Assembly: GCA_903882245.1 (NCBI GenBank)
Contig: CAIRWJ010000138.1
Span: 1-15,838 of the forward strand
Reading direction: 5' to 3'
Length of the DNA stretch: 15,838 bases
Source of the DNA: an uncultured Microbacteriaceae bacterium
GTDB taxonomy: Bacteria > Actinomycetota > Actinomycetes > Actinomycetales > Microbacteriaceae
The notes below the pieces were generated by a model. That model worked only from the letters and a program-made list of their open reading frames with translations. It ran no database searches and was not told the DNA's origin. Position numbers and translations under genes: made by a program. This document shows, piece by piece, positions 1 to 8,430 of this stretch. The number at the start of each line of letters is the position of its first letter. Positions within the stretch are counted from its first letter, which is position 1.

Positions 1-461
1 ACGAGATAGAACTGCTCTTCGACCGAAAGTGACCAATAGTGTTGCAGCGGCGATGTCATATCGCCGCGACGATCGTAGTCGGTTGAGTCAAGACCGAGGA
101 GTATGTTTTCGAAGCTGAACGCCGACGCGAAAACGTGACGGCTGATTGTGAGAATCTGAGCGGTCAACCCTGAAAGGTTTGTTGCAATCGCGGTTGCAAT
201 TATGACAATGATTGCCGCGGGAAAGATTCGTCGAATTCGGCGCACCCAGAATGAAGTAAGGCGAAGGGTCCCCGTGGCGCGCACTTCCCTAAGGATGAGA
301 GAAGTAATGAGATAGCCAGAAATTACGAAAAATACATCGACTCCGAGAAAACCGCTGACCAATCGGTTCGGCCAAAAGTGGTAGGCCACAACGGACACGA
401 CGGCGAGAGCGCGGAGGTACTGAACATCATGACGATTGTGAACAGGAGCAGATTGGACCAC
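1..461 (-). CDS. Acyltransferase-3 family membrane protein (OafA/YrhL-like), 5' part, cut by window edge
   Basis: About 153 residues are visible; the gene runs off the left edge. The protein is a probable integral-membrane O-acyltransferase that modifies a cell-surface glycan; the substrate cannot be told. Family motifs occur in the usual order: YLRALAVVSVVAYHFWP near the N-terminus with the conserved histidine, GVDVFFVISGYLIT, RRIRRIFPA, a hydrophobic stretch AAIIVIIATAIAT, and HYWSLSVEEQFYL at the edge. Spacing and the last motif resemble the long subfamily that usually carries an extracellular SGNH-hydrolase domain; that part lies outside, so this is inference. I chose GTG at 461 because AGGA (472-469) lies 7 bases upstream and an in-frame stop (473-471) bars a longer start; TTG at 464 is the alternative. 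G+C over 1-480, counted by hand, is about 51%, against about 64% in a sample of topA (7201-7380), which may reflect acquisition. Confidence 0.85.
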   Translation of the reverse strand, partial: MVQSAPVHNRHDVQYLRALAVVSVVAYHFWPNRLVSGFLGVDVFFVISGYLITSLILREVRATGTLRLTSFWVRRIRRIFPAAIIVIIATAIATNLSGLTAQILTISRHVFASAFSFENILLGLDSTDYDRRGDMTSPLQHYWSLSVEEQFYL

Positions 462-491
462 CAAACAATCCTAGCAATGCCCACATATTGA

Positions 492-683
492 CTCAGAGCG
501 CTGCTCAAATTAAACGTTGAACTGGGAATTTTGGACGTTGCCTACAACACACTTCTCGAGCGTGGAGCGGTATTCAACGCTCCGCCCGTAACGCTTACCG
601 ATGGGAATCTTGCTGGTTCACGATGGGCTTACCTGCGTGACCCCGATGGAATTCAACTCGAGATTTGGGAAAGCCCGGCATAA
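492..683 (+). pseudogene. C-terminal remnant of a VOC/glyoxalase-like protein
   Basis: An open frame of 63 codons ends at TAA 681-683. Its last half reads like the C-terminus of a vicinal-oxygen-chelate (glyoxalase/bleomycin-resistance) protein: YNTLLERGAVFNAPPVTLTD followed by RWAYLRDPDGIQLEIWE. The RDPDG-x-x-LE pattern with the final metal-ligand glutamate is typical of the family. The frame is closed by TGA at 489-491 and contains no ATG, GTG or usable start with a ribosome binding site, and the N-terminal beta-alpha-beta half is absent. It is therefore best read as a decayed fragment left at a rearrangement junction next to the divergent acyltransferase gene. The 100 bases after it (684-783) hold no gene or clear terminator that I can see. 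Confidence 0.72.
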
Positions 684-783
684 CTGGGCGATGTCAATCA
701 CCCACAGAGGGCCCTAGCCACAACATTTCAACAGGTTGACGATTTATTGCCCTGGACTTTCTGGGTGTCGGCATTCTGAAGGT

Positions 784-969
784 ATGACCAATACATACAC
801 CTCACTGACAACAGATAACACTGAACGCGGTGCTGCCACCGCCGAATACGCGATTGCGACGGTCGCCGCCGCAGGATTTGCCGGCTTACTCGCGGTCGTC
901 CTCAAGAGCAATCCAGTGCAGAACCTTTTGACCGACCTCATCAGCGGTGCTCTGTCAATCGTCACGTGA
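784..969 (+). CDS. DUF4244 family Flp-pilin-like small protein
   Basis: This 61-residue protein has a short polar leader, then RGAATAEYAIATVAAAGFAG running into a hydrophobic segment (about residues 22-40), and a short C-terminal helix. Glycine 16 followed by glutamate 21 gives the type IV pilin pattern (cleavage after Gly, Glu at +5), so it is probably a processed, membrane-inserted pilin-like subunit. DUF4244 genes usually sit between tadC and tadE in actinobacterial tad loci, and a tadE gene indeed follows here, overlapping by 23 bases. The start is uncertain: ATG 784 has AAGG almost touching it, and TTG 736 in the same frame would add 16 residues but has no better ribosome binding site. 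Nothing for assembly (ATPase, TadB/C) lies upstream. Confidence 0.72.
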   Translation: MTNTYTSLTTDNTERGAATAEYAIATVAAAGFAGLLAVVLKSNPVQNLLTDLISGALSIVT

Positions 970-1279
970 CGAGCGCGGACTCGTTACGGCCGAACTCGCC
1001 ATCGCTATTCCCGCGCTGATCCTTGTTGTGGGACTCGTCGTGGGTGCGATTCGATGGTCAATGGACGCCATCTCGGCGACGTCAGTCGCCGCCGAGACCG
1101 CGCGGAAAATCGTTCGCGGCGAACCGGAACAATCGAGCTTGGCGGCATCGGAACAGAGCGTTCCGGAAGGTGACTGGTCGGTTCGCCTCGAGCCTCTGGA
1201 GGTCTGTGTTGACGCCCGACTTCCGCCGCCGCTCCCGCTGATGGGACACGTCACGGTGACGCAGTGCGCGCCGCGCTAG
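947..1279 (+). CDS. TadE-family pseudopilin-like protein
   Basis: The protein has 110 residues. The N-terminus has the TadE signature RGLVTAELAIAIPALILVVG: a charged leader, glycine 11, glutamate 16 at the +5 position and one transmembrane helix of about 20 residues. The rest (about residues 38-110) would be extracytoplasmic and includes two cysteines (in EVCVD and TQC) that could form a disulfide. Family members are minor pilins of Tad/Flp systems. GTG 947 lies inside the preceding DUF4244 gene and the stop overlaps the next gene by 16 bases, so the three are probably translated in coupling. No clear Shine-Dalgarno sequence is visible. Confidence 0.78.
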   Translation: MLCQSSRDERGLVTAELAIAIPALILVVGLVVGAIRWSMDAISATSVAAETARKIVRGEPEQSSLAASEQSVPEGDWSVRLEPLEVCVDARLPPPLPLMGHVTVTQCAPR

Positions 1280-1566
1280 ACAGTGGCTCTGGCAGCGTGA
1301 CGTCGCTCGTGATGTTCGGTGCGGTCGTGCTGCTGGGGTTAGGTGGGCTGGGAGGCGCAGCGGTGATTCTTCGCGTAACGGACGCGATTCGGACCGCGGA
1401 ACTCGCCGCATCAGCCGTTGCAACTCGCGCACTGTCCGGGGACACGACCCCGTGCGAGCCTCGCCTCAGAGCGCAGGATTCTTGTGGCGTTACGGATGGC
1501 GTTGCGACGGTTCAGATTACGGTTGACGGAGTGACCGCAACGGCGGTTGCAGGACCGGACCGTTAG
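1264..1566 (+). CDS. Rv3654c-like/TadE-like secretion-neighbourhood protein
   Basis: A 100-residue protein whose N-terminus, GSGSVTSLVMFGAVVLLGLG, matches the pattern of the small TadE-like proteins that close the actinobacterial tad cluster (the helicase/secretion-neighbourhood TadE-like family). There is one transmembrane segment at about residues 12-35, then a small extracytoplasmic part with a cysteine pair (PCEPR and DSCGV). The +5 glutamate of true pilins is missing. GTG 1264 overlaps the end of tadE. The stop codon TAG (1564-1566) overlaps the stop codon of the converging potC gene by two bases. Function is not known; a structural or accessory role with the two upstream gene products is inferred from context. 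Confidence 0.65.
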   Translation: MRAALDSGSGSVTSLVMFGAVVLLGLGGLGGAAVILRVTDAIRTAELAASAVATRALSGDTTPCEPRLRAQDSCGVTDGVATVQITVDGVTATAVAGPDR

Positions 1567-2357
1567 CGATTGTCCGTTGTCGTGAGCCGCTGCGCGATAT
1601 AAATGGGCACAATCGCAATGAGGATCATGACGACGGCCACGACTGCGACGATGGGCGCTTGATTTGGGCGGAACATATTGTCGAGGATGAAAATCGGTAG
1701 GGTCTGAACGCCACTACCCGCGGTGAACGTCGTGACAATGATTTCGTCGAACGATAAAGCGAACGACAGTAGGCCTCCGGCGAACAAAGCCGAGCGGATT
1801 TGAGGGAACGTCACCAGTCGGAATGTTGTCCAGATTCCCGCACCAAGGTCGCTGGAGGCTTCTTCCAGAGAGGTTCCGACCCGGCGCAGACGGGCGAAGA
1901 CATTGTTAAACACCGTCACCACACAGAATGTCGCGTGGGCGACGATGATCGTGAACCAGCCCAGCTGCATATCGAGCATGGTTCGGAATGCGTTGTTGAG
2001 AGCGATACCCGTGACGATTCCGGGAAGTGCAATCGGAAGAACAACGAGAAGGTTGACCGTCGACTTGCCGAAGAAGCTAAAGCGGTGAAGTGCGAACGAT
2101 AGCGCCGTTCCGAGCAACAAGGCGATGACCGTTGACGCCGCGGCCACGATGAGCGACGTCGAAATGGCGGACAGCGCACCCGCGTTAGTCAACGCTTTCC
2201 CCCACCACTCTGTGGTGAAGCCGGGCGGCGGCCAGGACAACGTCCTACTTGTTGAAAACGAGTTGAGAACAACCACGAGAATCGGGACATAGATAAAGGC
2301 GAGGGTCAGCGCCGTGGTAACCCACAGACCAATTTTGGATGTCATCGAGAGTCTCAT
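1563..2357 (-). CDS. potC: Spermidine/putrescine-type ABC transporter permease, PotC-like
   Basis: One of two inner-membrane permeases of the importer encoded by this operon. The protein has about 264 residues and roughly six hydrophobic segments, beginning with WVTTALTLAFIYVPILVVVL, which is characteristic of PotC/PotI. The cytoplasmic EAA loop that docks on the ATPase is visible as EEASSDLGAGIWTTFRLVTF followed by PQI. The start is either ATG 2357, 7 bases after the potB stop, or ATG 2345 (four residues shorter); neither has a strong ribosome binding site, and I take 2357 as translationally coupled to potB. The frame stays open further upstream inside potB, but that extension is not protein-like. 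It ends head-on against the tad-like genes with overlapping stop codons and no obvious terminator. Confidence 0.87.
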   Translation of the reverse strand: MRLSMTSKIGLWVTTALTLAFIYVPILVVVLNSFSTSRTLSWPPPGFTTEWWGKALTNAGALSAISTSLIVAAASTVIALLLGTALSFALHRFSFFGKSTVNLLVVLPIALPGIVTGIALNNAFRTMLDMQLGWFTIIVAHATFCVVTVFNNVFARLRRVGTSLEEASSDLGAGIWTTFRLVTFPQIRSALFAGGLLSFALSFDEIIVTTFTAGSGVQTLPIFILDNMFRPNQAPIVAVVAVVMILIAIVPIYIAQRLTTTDNR

Positions 2358-2364
2358 GCGTAGC

Positions 2365-3288
2365 TCACAGATTATTGAGCGCGCCCGTACGACGGACGGC
2401 CCCAAGGTAAACGAAAATGATGGCGAGCGGAATGAGTGATATCGCGGCGGCGAGCGGCAGGTTATTCGCGACGCCGACGTTGGAGTAGACCAGCGTTCCC
2501 AACATCTGGGTTGCCCCACCGACAATTTTGACGGCGATATAGTCACCGAGCGTCAGCGAAAAACTGAAGATGCTTCCCGCGATGATTCCTGGCACGATCA
2601 GCGGCAAAACGATGTGCCGGAAGGTGGACCCCGTCTTTGCGCCGAGGTCGCTCGAGGCGTCGAGAAGGGAATCGGGTACGCGTTCGAGCGCCGTATAGAT
2701 GGGCAAAATGACGAACGGGAGCCAGAGATAGGCGAGGGTCAAGACGGCCCCCTCGAATCCGTAGCCGGGGGACGAGCCTCCGAGTGGCCCGAACATCCAA
2801 TCGATAATCCCGTCTTGCGCCAAGATGCTTCGCCAGGCGTACGCCTTGACGAGGTAGGACGCCCAGAGGGGCATGAGAATGGCGATAACGAGCGCGCGTT
2901 GCACGCCCCGGCTGGCTACCTTCGCCATGAAGAATGCGATGGGCAGGGCGATGACGATATCGATGGCCGTGACGAGGAGAGCCGCGCCAACGGTTCGCAA
3001 GGTGACCGCGTGATACAGCGCATCACCGACCACTTTGGTGATGTTGGTGATGTTCCACTCGATGATGATTTCGCCGGTGAAGGAATCAACAGTCCAGAAC
3101 GCTGTGATGAGGAGGGCGACGAGCGCGGCGATATAGACGAGCCCGAGCCAGAACAACGGGGCTGACAACAAGAGCGCCAGTCGAACCTTTGCGTGACGAT
3201 AAAGAAAGACGGAGCCCCGCCGGGCCAGGGAGGCGCGCACAGGCGACTCCCCGACCCGGTCGGGTGCAGACGAGGACACAGTGGTCAT
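2365..3288 (-). CDS. potB: Spermidine/putrescine-type ABC transporter permease, PotB-like
   Basis: The partner permease of PotC, 307 residues. A polar N-terminal tail of about 35 residues precedes the first membrane segment (LALLLSAPLFWLGLVYIAAL); five more follow. The EAA loop reads LLDASSDLGAKTGSTFRHIV and then LPLIVPGI, as in PotB/PotH. The motif MPLWASYLVKAYAWRSIL is highly typical of this permease branch. ATG 3288 has AGGAG about seven bases upstream, and the gene begins 19 bases after the potD stop, so it belongs to the same transcript. The substrate class (polyamine) is inferred from the family; related permeases carry other small cations or are unassigned. Confidence 0.9.
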   Translation of the reverse strand: MTTVSSSAPDRVGESPVRASLARRGSVFLYRHAKVRLALLLSAPLFWLGLVYIAALVALLITAFWTVDSFTGEIIIEWNITNITKVVGDALYHAVTLRTVGAALLVTAIDIVIALPIAFFMAKVASRGVQRALVIAILMPLWASYLVKAYAWRSILAQDGIIDWMFGPLGGSSPGYGFEGAVLTLAYLWLPFVILPIYTALERVPDSLLDASSDLGAKTGSTFRHIVLPLIVPGIIAGSIFSFSLTLGDYIAVKIVGGATQMLGTLVYSNVGVANNLPLAAAISLIPLAIIFVYLGAVRRTGALNNL

Positions 3289-3307
3289 GTCTTACTCCTA
3301 GGGCAAA

Positions 3308-4480
3308 CTAGCCCTTGATTTCCTGCCATGCCTGAGTCCAGGCGGGGTAGTCCATACAGACGGCATCGGTGCGACCGTCGAGGCACTCGGCCGTCGGGGT
3401 CGTCCAGTACCAGAGCTGTGCGGCGTAAGCGGCGTCACCAGCATGGAACGCCTCGCAGTCCTCACGGAACGAGCACGCAGCGTCGCTCGAGGGAGCTTCA
3501 CCGAAGTAGCCGGTTGCCATTGCGTTGGTTTCCGGGTCAGCCATGTGCTCGAGCCAGAGGTAGGCACACGTGGGCGCTTCGGTGGTTGCCGAAATCATCC
3601 ATGTGTCCGACCAACCGGTCGATCCCTCGACGGGAAGGACGGCTTCGATCGGTGCACCTTCGCCCTGGAGGACGTTGGTAATGACCTGCCACGACGTTCC
3701 GACGACAGAGTCGCCGGTCGTGAAGGACTGAGCCTGAGCGAGGTAGTCGCTCCAGTACTCGCCAACGTTAGTGCGCTGAACCTTGAGCAGTTCAACGGCT
3801 GCAGCGAACTGCGTCTCGTCGAGTGCGTAGGGGTTCGTGATGCCGAGGTCGGGTTGCGTCTTCATCAAGTACAGCGCTGCGTCAGCGATGTAGATGGGCG
3901 AGTCGTAGGACGTGATCTTGCCGGCGTAGGGGCTGTTCGCTTCCCACACGACGCTCCACGAGGTCGGAGCCTCTGCGAAAACCTCGGTGTTGTATTGCAA
4001 GAGGTTCGCGCCGTAACCGTGGGGAACACCGTAGGCGACACCATCAAGTGAGTTGTGCGACTGGTTCTTGAGGAAGTCGTAGATTCCCGCGTACGAGGGG
4101 ACGAGATCCGTGTTGACCGGCTGAACATCACCCGCGACCATCATGCGGAGTGAGGCGTCACCAGAGGCAGCGACTACGTCATAGTCTCCGGTCTTCATGA
4201 GGCTGACTGCCTCATCCGACGTTCCATAGGTTTTGGTCGTGACCATGCATCCGGTCGCTTCTTCGAAGCCAGAAACCCAGTCGTATTCGGGGTAGTTGGT
4301 ACCGTCTTCGACGTAGCCGGGCCACGCGAGAATCGAGACTGCACCTTCGGGGTCACCGAGTTCGGTGAGCGCGGCGGGGCCTTCAGCGGTCGAACCGCCC
4401 GTGCCACAGCCGGCGAGGATCACGATCGAGGCGACCGCGAGTCCAGCAAACCCGGCACGCCGGGTCATTGGGTTGCGCAT
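3308..4480 (-). CDS. potD: Polyamine-type ABC transporter substrate-binding lipoprotein, PotD/YdcS-like
   Basis: A 390-residue extracellular binding protein anchored as a lipoprotein. The signal peptide is MRNPMTRRAGFAGL... with lipobox LAGC, cysteine 25 being the lipidated residue. The mature part starts with the family motif LAWPGYVEDG, where Trp and Tyr normally line the polyamine pocket, and continues with GDYDVVAASGDASLRMM and YGVPHGYGANLLQYNTEVF, typical of the PotD/PotF/YdcS group. Six cysteines near the C-terminus (CAYLW, CSFREDCEAF, CLDG, CMDY) could form disulfides and are more than usual for the family. ATG 4480 has a near-perfect AAAGGAGA five bases upstream. Exact ligand is uncertain; a polyamine is most likely. 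Confidence 0.88.
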   Translation of the reverse strand: MRNPMTRRAGFAGLAVASIVILAGCGTGGSTAEGPAALTELGDPEGAVSILAWPGYVEDGTNYPEYDWVSGFEEATGCMVTTKTYGTSDEAVSLMKTGDYDVVAASGDASLRMMVAGDVQPVNTDLVPSYAGIYDFLKNQSHNSLDGVAYGVPHGYGANLLQYNTEVFAEAPTSWSVVWEANSPYAGKITSYDSPIYIADAALYLMKTQPDLGITNPYALDETQFAAAVELLKVQRTNVGEYWSDYLAQAQSFTTGDSVVGTSWQVITNVLQGEGAPIEAVLPVEGSTGWSDTWMISATTEAPTCAYLWLEHMADPETNAMATGYFGEAPSSDAACSFREDCEAFHAGDAAYAAQLWYWTTPTAECLDGRTDAVCMDYPAWTQAWQEIKG

Positions 4481-4512
4481 TTGTATCTCCTTTGTTGGTG
4501 GTAATCGAGAGG

Positions 4513-5526
<1,014 letters not shown>

Positions 5527-5760
5527 ACTGCTTCTCCTCACGCGTCGTTGCGCATATTTCTCACTACCTTAGCGAAACAAAAGTCTTTGTGGCACATTGG
5601 GCAGGATTTGACCCTTTTCGCCACGCCACGGGAATACTTTCGTCGCATTGAGCATTGACAGGCTGTGTATAGTCGCTATTCGCAAACATGTTGCACTTCG
5701 GCGGGGGACGCATCTCGGAGGCTCGGGGTACTCTCGCCGTAGGGCAGAAAAAGGAGAACT
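5527..5760. promoter_or_regulatory. Divergent control region between the pot operon and topA
   Basis: These 234 bases separate two divergent operons and hold no gene. Toward topA, the best -10 is TATAGT (5668-5673) and the best -35 is TTGACA (5655-5660), but they are not in register with each other. TTGACA with a 16-base spacer leads only to TATTCG (5677-5682). A further TTGACC lies at 5608-5613. Toward potA, TAAGGT (5571-5566, minus) could be a -10, giving a leader of about 33 bases, and an inverted repeat ACAAA-agtc-TTTGT (5577-5590) sits just upstream of it. AAGGAGA (5751-5757) is the topA ribosome binding site. Transcription start sites are guesses. Confidence 0.4.
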
Positions 5761-8430
5761 GTGGCTGATAAGCACACACTCGTCATCGTGGAATCACCCG
5801 CGAAGGCGAAAACCATCGCCAAATACCTTGGCGATGGCTACGAGGTTTTAGCCTCGGTCGGCCACGTTCGTGATCTCGTGCAGCCCAAGGAAGTTCCGGC
5901 GGAACTCAAGCCGACGCACGGCCAATTCGGTGTTGATATCGAAAACGGATTTGCACCTCTATATATAGAGACGCCCAGAGCCAAGTCGACCATCACCGAT
6001 ATCAAAAAAGCGCTAAAAAACGCCGATCAATTACTTCTTGCAACCGATGAGGACCGCGAAGGTGAATCGATCGCATGGCACTTGCTCGAAATCTTGAAGC
6101 CGAAGGTTCCCGTCAAACGAATGGTGTTCCACGAGATCACCAAGGACGCCATCACCGCGGCGGTCGAAAGCCCCCGCGAAATCGATATGCCGCTCGTCGA
6201 CGCGCAGGAAACTCGTCGAATTCTCGACCGACTTTTCGGCTACCAGTTGTCTCCCGTGCTCTGGAGCAAGGTCGGGCGTGGATTGAGTGCTGGCCGCGTC
6301 CAGTCACCAGCATTGCGCCTTATCGTCGAACGCGAGCGCGAACGCCAAGCGTTCACCGCAGCGTCGTATTGGGATGTCGTCGCAACGGTGATGACCAAGC
6401 AGGGCGAATCGTTCGGGGTGAAGGTGACCAAGTTGGCCGACGCTAAGCTCGCCACCGGCCGCGACTTTGATGACACTGGGAAGCTAACCTCGACCGCAAC
6501 AGTTCTTGACGAGGCGACGGCCCGACAACTCGCCCAAGCGCTCGAAGTATCGGCCCCGTCCGTGTCCACCATCGAGGCCAAGCCCTACACGCGTCGACCG
6601 GCGGCACCATTCACGACCTCGACGCTGCAGCAAGAGGCGGGTCGCAAGCTGCGTCTCGGATCGCGTGACACGATGCGAATCGCACAGAGTCTCTACCAAA
6701 ACGGCCACATCACGTACATGCGAACCGACTCGATTTCGCTTTCGGCTCAGGCCGTTTCGGCCGCTCGTTCGCAGGCGGTTTCCCTTTACGGTCAGGCATC
6801 GATTCCCGCGCAGCCCCGCACGTACCAATCCAAAGTCAAGAATGCGCAAGAAGCGCATGAGGCGATTCGACCGGCGGGTGACACGTTCAAAACCCCCGAT
6901 GAGATGCGCAAACTGTTGTCCGCGGACGAATTCCGTCTGTATGACCTGATTTGGAAGCGAACCGTCGCTTCGCAGATGGTTGACGCGACGGGTGAAACGG
7001 TTTCCGTCACGATGACGGCACCCCTTGGTGCGCTTGGTACCGCCACGATGTCCGCCGCGGGCACGACCATCACGAATCGCGGATTTCTTGCCGCCTACGA
7101 AGAAGGCCAGGACGTCGACCGCAACGACGACGAGTCGGACGACGACGCCAAGATTCCGAACCTCACTGTGGGTGATGTTCTCACCGTTCCTGACGTGACG
7201 CCGAAACCTCACGAGACGTCGCCTCCACCCCGATTCACCGAGGCCAGCCTCGTCAAGGCACTCGAGGAACGCGGCATCGGCCGCCCGTCGACCTACGCGT
7301 CAATCATTGGTGTCCTCTTCGAACGCGGATATGTGACCAAGCGTGGGACGGCACTCGTTCCCGGCTGGACGGCATTCGCCGTCATCGCGTTGCTCGAACG
7401 TTTCTACACCGACTTCGTTGAGTACGACTTCACCGCCGAACTCGAAAACGACCTCGACCGCATCTCGGTTGGGGAACTCAAGGGAACCGACTATCTGCAG
7501 CACTGGTACTTCGGCACGGGCGAGCACGCCGGTCTCGTCAACACCTGTGTTGATTGGAAGGCCACGATTGATGCCCGGGAGGCAAACTCCTTTCCTCTTG
7601 GCGACGGCATTGTCGTTCGCAGCGGAAAGTTTGGGCCGTATCTCGAGATCCAGACCGGTGAGGACGAAAAGCGCAATGTTTCGGTGCCGGATGGCCTTGC
7701 TCCGGACGAATTGACGCTCGAAAAGGCGCGTGAACTGCGGGACGCCCCCGAGCCGGGGTCCCGTGCAATCGGTGTTAGCGCTGACGGAACCAACATGATC
7801 ACGGCCCGTGTCGGGCGATTTGGCGGATACATCCAGGAAAGCCCGATCGACCCCGAGATCCTCGAGGGCAACGAGCCCGTCTACACTCTGCCCGAATACA
7901 CACCACGCAAGATCAAGGGCAAAGACCCGAAGCCGCGCACCGCGTCGCTGTTCTCGACGATGGACCCGACAGCGGTCGACCTCGAAACCTGCATCCGGTT
8001 GTTCGAACTACCGCGCATCGTGGGAATCGACCCGGAAACGGATAAGCCCATCACGGCGCAAAACGGCCCCTACGGCCCGTATCTCAAGAAGGGGACGGAC
8101 TCGCGTTCACTCGAGAACGAACAGGCCATCTTTGACGTGACTCTTGAACAAGCCCTCGAATTGTTCGCGCAACCCAAATACGGGTCACGTTCGGCGTCGA
8201 GCATCAAAGAACTCGAGCCCGATCCCGTGAGCGGCAAACCCATCAAGGTCAAGAGCGGAAAGTTCGGCCCGTACGTCACCGACGGCGAAACGAACGCGAC
8301 GATTCCGGCCGGCGAGGTACCGGAAGAGGTCTCGCACGAACGCGCGGTTGAACTCATCGCCGACCGCCGCGCCAAAGGGCCCGCTCCGAAAAAGACTCCC
8401 ATCCGCCGAGTGACCCGAGCCAAGAAATGA
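5761..8430 (+). CDS. topA: DNA topoisomerase I (type IA, omega protein)
   Basis: The 889-residue enzyme relaxes negative supercoils by cutting one strand through a 5'-phosphotyrosine link. The TOPRIM domain carries VESPAKAKTI (Glu11) and the metal-binding DEDRE (96-100). The catalytic tyrosine is Tyr319 in HITYMRTDS, with the SxGRVQSPALRLIVERE region upstream. The C-terminus has no zinc fingers; instead at least four glycine/aromatic repeats occur (SGKFGPYLE, VGRFGGYIQ, NGPYGPYLK, SGKFGPYVT) followed by a lysine/arginine-rich tail, the actinobacterial arrangement. An acidic linker (DVDRNDDESDDDAK) lies in the middle. GTG 5761 has AAGGAGA four bases upstream. The stop overlaps the tmk start as ATGA, so the genes are coupled. 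Confidence 0.97.
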   Translation: MADKHTLVIVESPAKAKTIAKYLGDGYEVLASVGHVRDLVQPKEVPAELKPTHGQFGVDIENGFAPLYIETPRAKSTITDIKKALKNADQLLLATDEDREGESIAWHLLEILKPKVPVKRMVFHEITKDAITAAVESPREIDMPLVDAQETRRILDRLFGYQLSPVLWSKVGRGLSAGRVQSPALRLIVERERERQAFTAASYWDVVATVMTKQGESFGVKVTKLADAKLATGRDFDDTGKLTSTATVLDEATARQLAQALEVSAPSVSTIEAKPYTRRPAAPFTTSTLQQEAGRKLRLGSRDTMRIAQSLYQNGHITYMRTDSISLSAQAVSAARSQAVSLYGQASIPAQPRTYQSKVKNAQEAHEAIRPAGDTFKTPDEMRKLLSADEFRLYDLIWKRTVASQMVDATGETVSVTMTAPLGALGTATMSAAGTTITNRGFLAAYEEGQDVDRNDDESDDDAKIPNLTVGDVLTVPDVTPKPHETSPPPRFTEASLVKALEERGIGRPSTYASIIGVLFERGYVTKRGTALVPGWTAFAVIALLERFYTDFVEYDFTAELENDLDRISVGELKGTDYLQHWYFGTGEHAGLVNTCVDWKATIDAREANSFPLGDGIVVRSGKFGPYLEIQTGEDEKRNVSVPDGLAPDELTLEKARELRDAPEPGSRAIGVSADGTNMITARVGRFGGYIQESPIDPEILEGNEPVYTLPEYTPRKIKGKDPKPRTASLFSTMDPTAVDLETCIRLFELPRIVGIDPETDKPITAQNGPYGPYLKKGTDSRSLENEQAIFDVTLEQALELFAQPKYGSRSASSIKELEPDPVSGKPIKVKSGKFGPYVTDGETNATIPAGEVPEEVSHERAVELIADRRAKGPAPKKTPIRRVTRAKK

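Noticed and set aside
323..508. Minus-strand open frame of 61 codons starting at 508
   Set aside because: It is out of frame with the acyltransferase motifs, which are continuous from GTG 461 to the window edge; no frameshift is needed to explain the gene.
2358..2546. Extension of potC upstream to 2546
   Set aside because: The extra sequence overlaps the end of potB, is rich in Ser/Arg/Pro and not permease-like; the family N-terminus begins near 2357/2345.
3443..4051. Open frame of 202 codons on the plus strand opposite potD
   Set aside because: It lies wholly within the well-supported binding-protein gene and shows no family features.
5527..5541. GTG 5541 as the potA start
   Set aside because: It would put the clear AGGAG ribosome binding site inside the coding region; ATG 5526 has correct spacing.
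6484..7212. Minus-strand open frame of 242 codons opposite topA
   Set aside because: The product is arginine-rich and featureless; topA is complete and in frame throughout.
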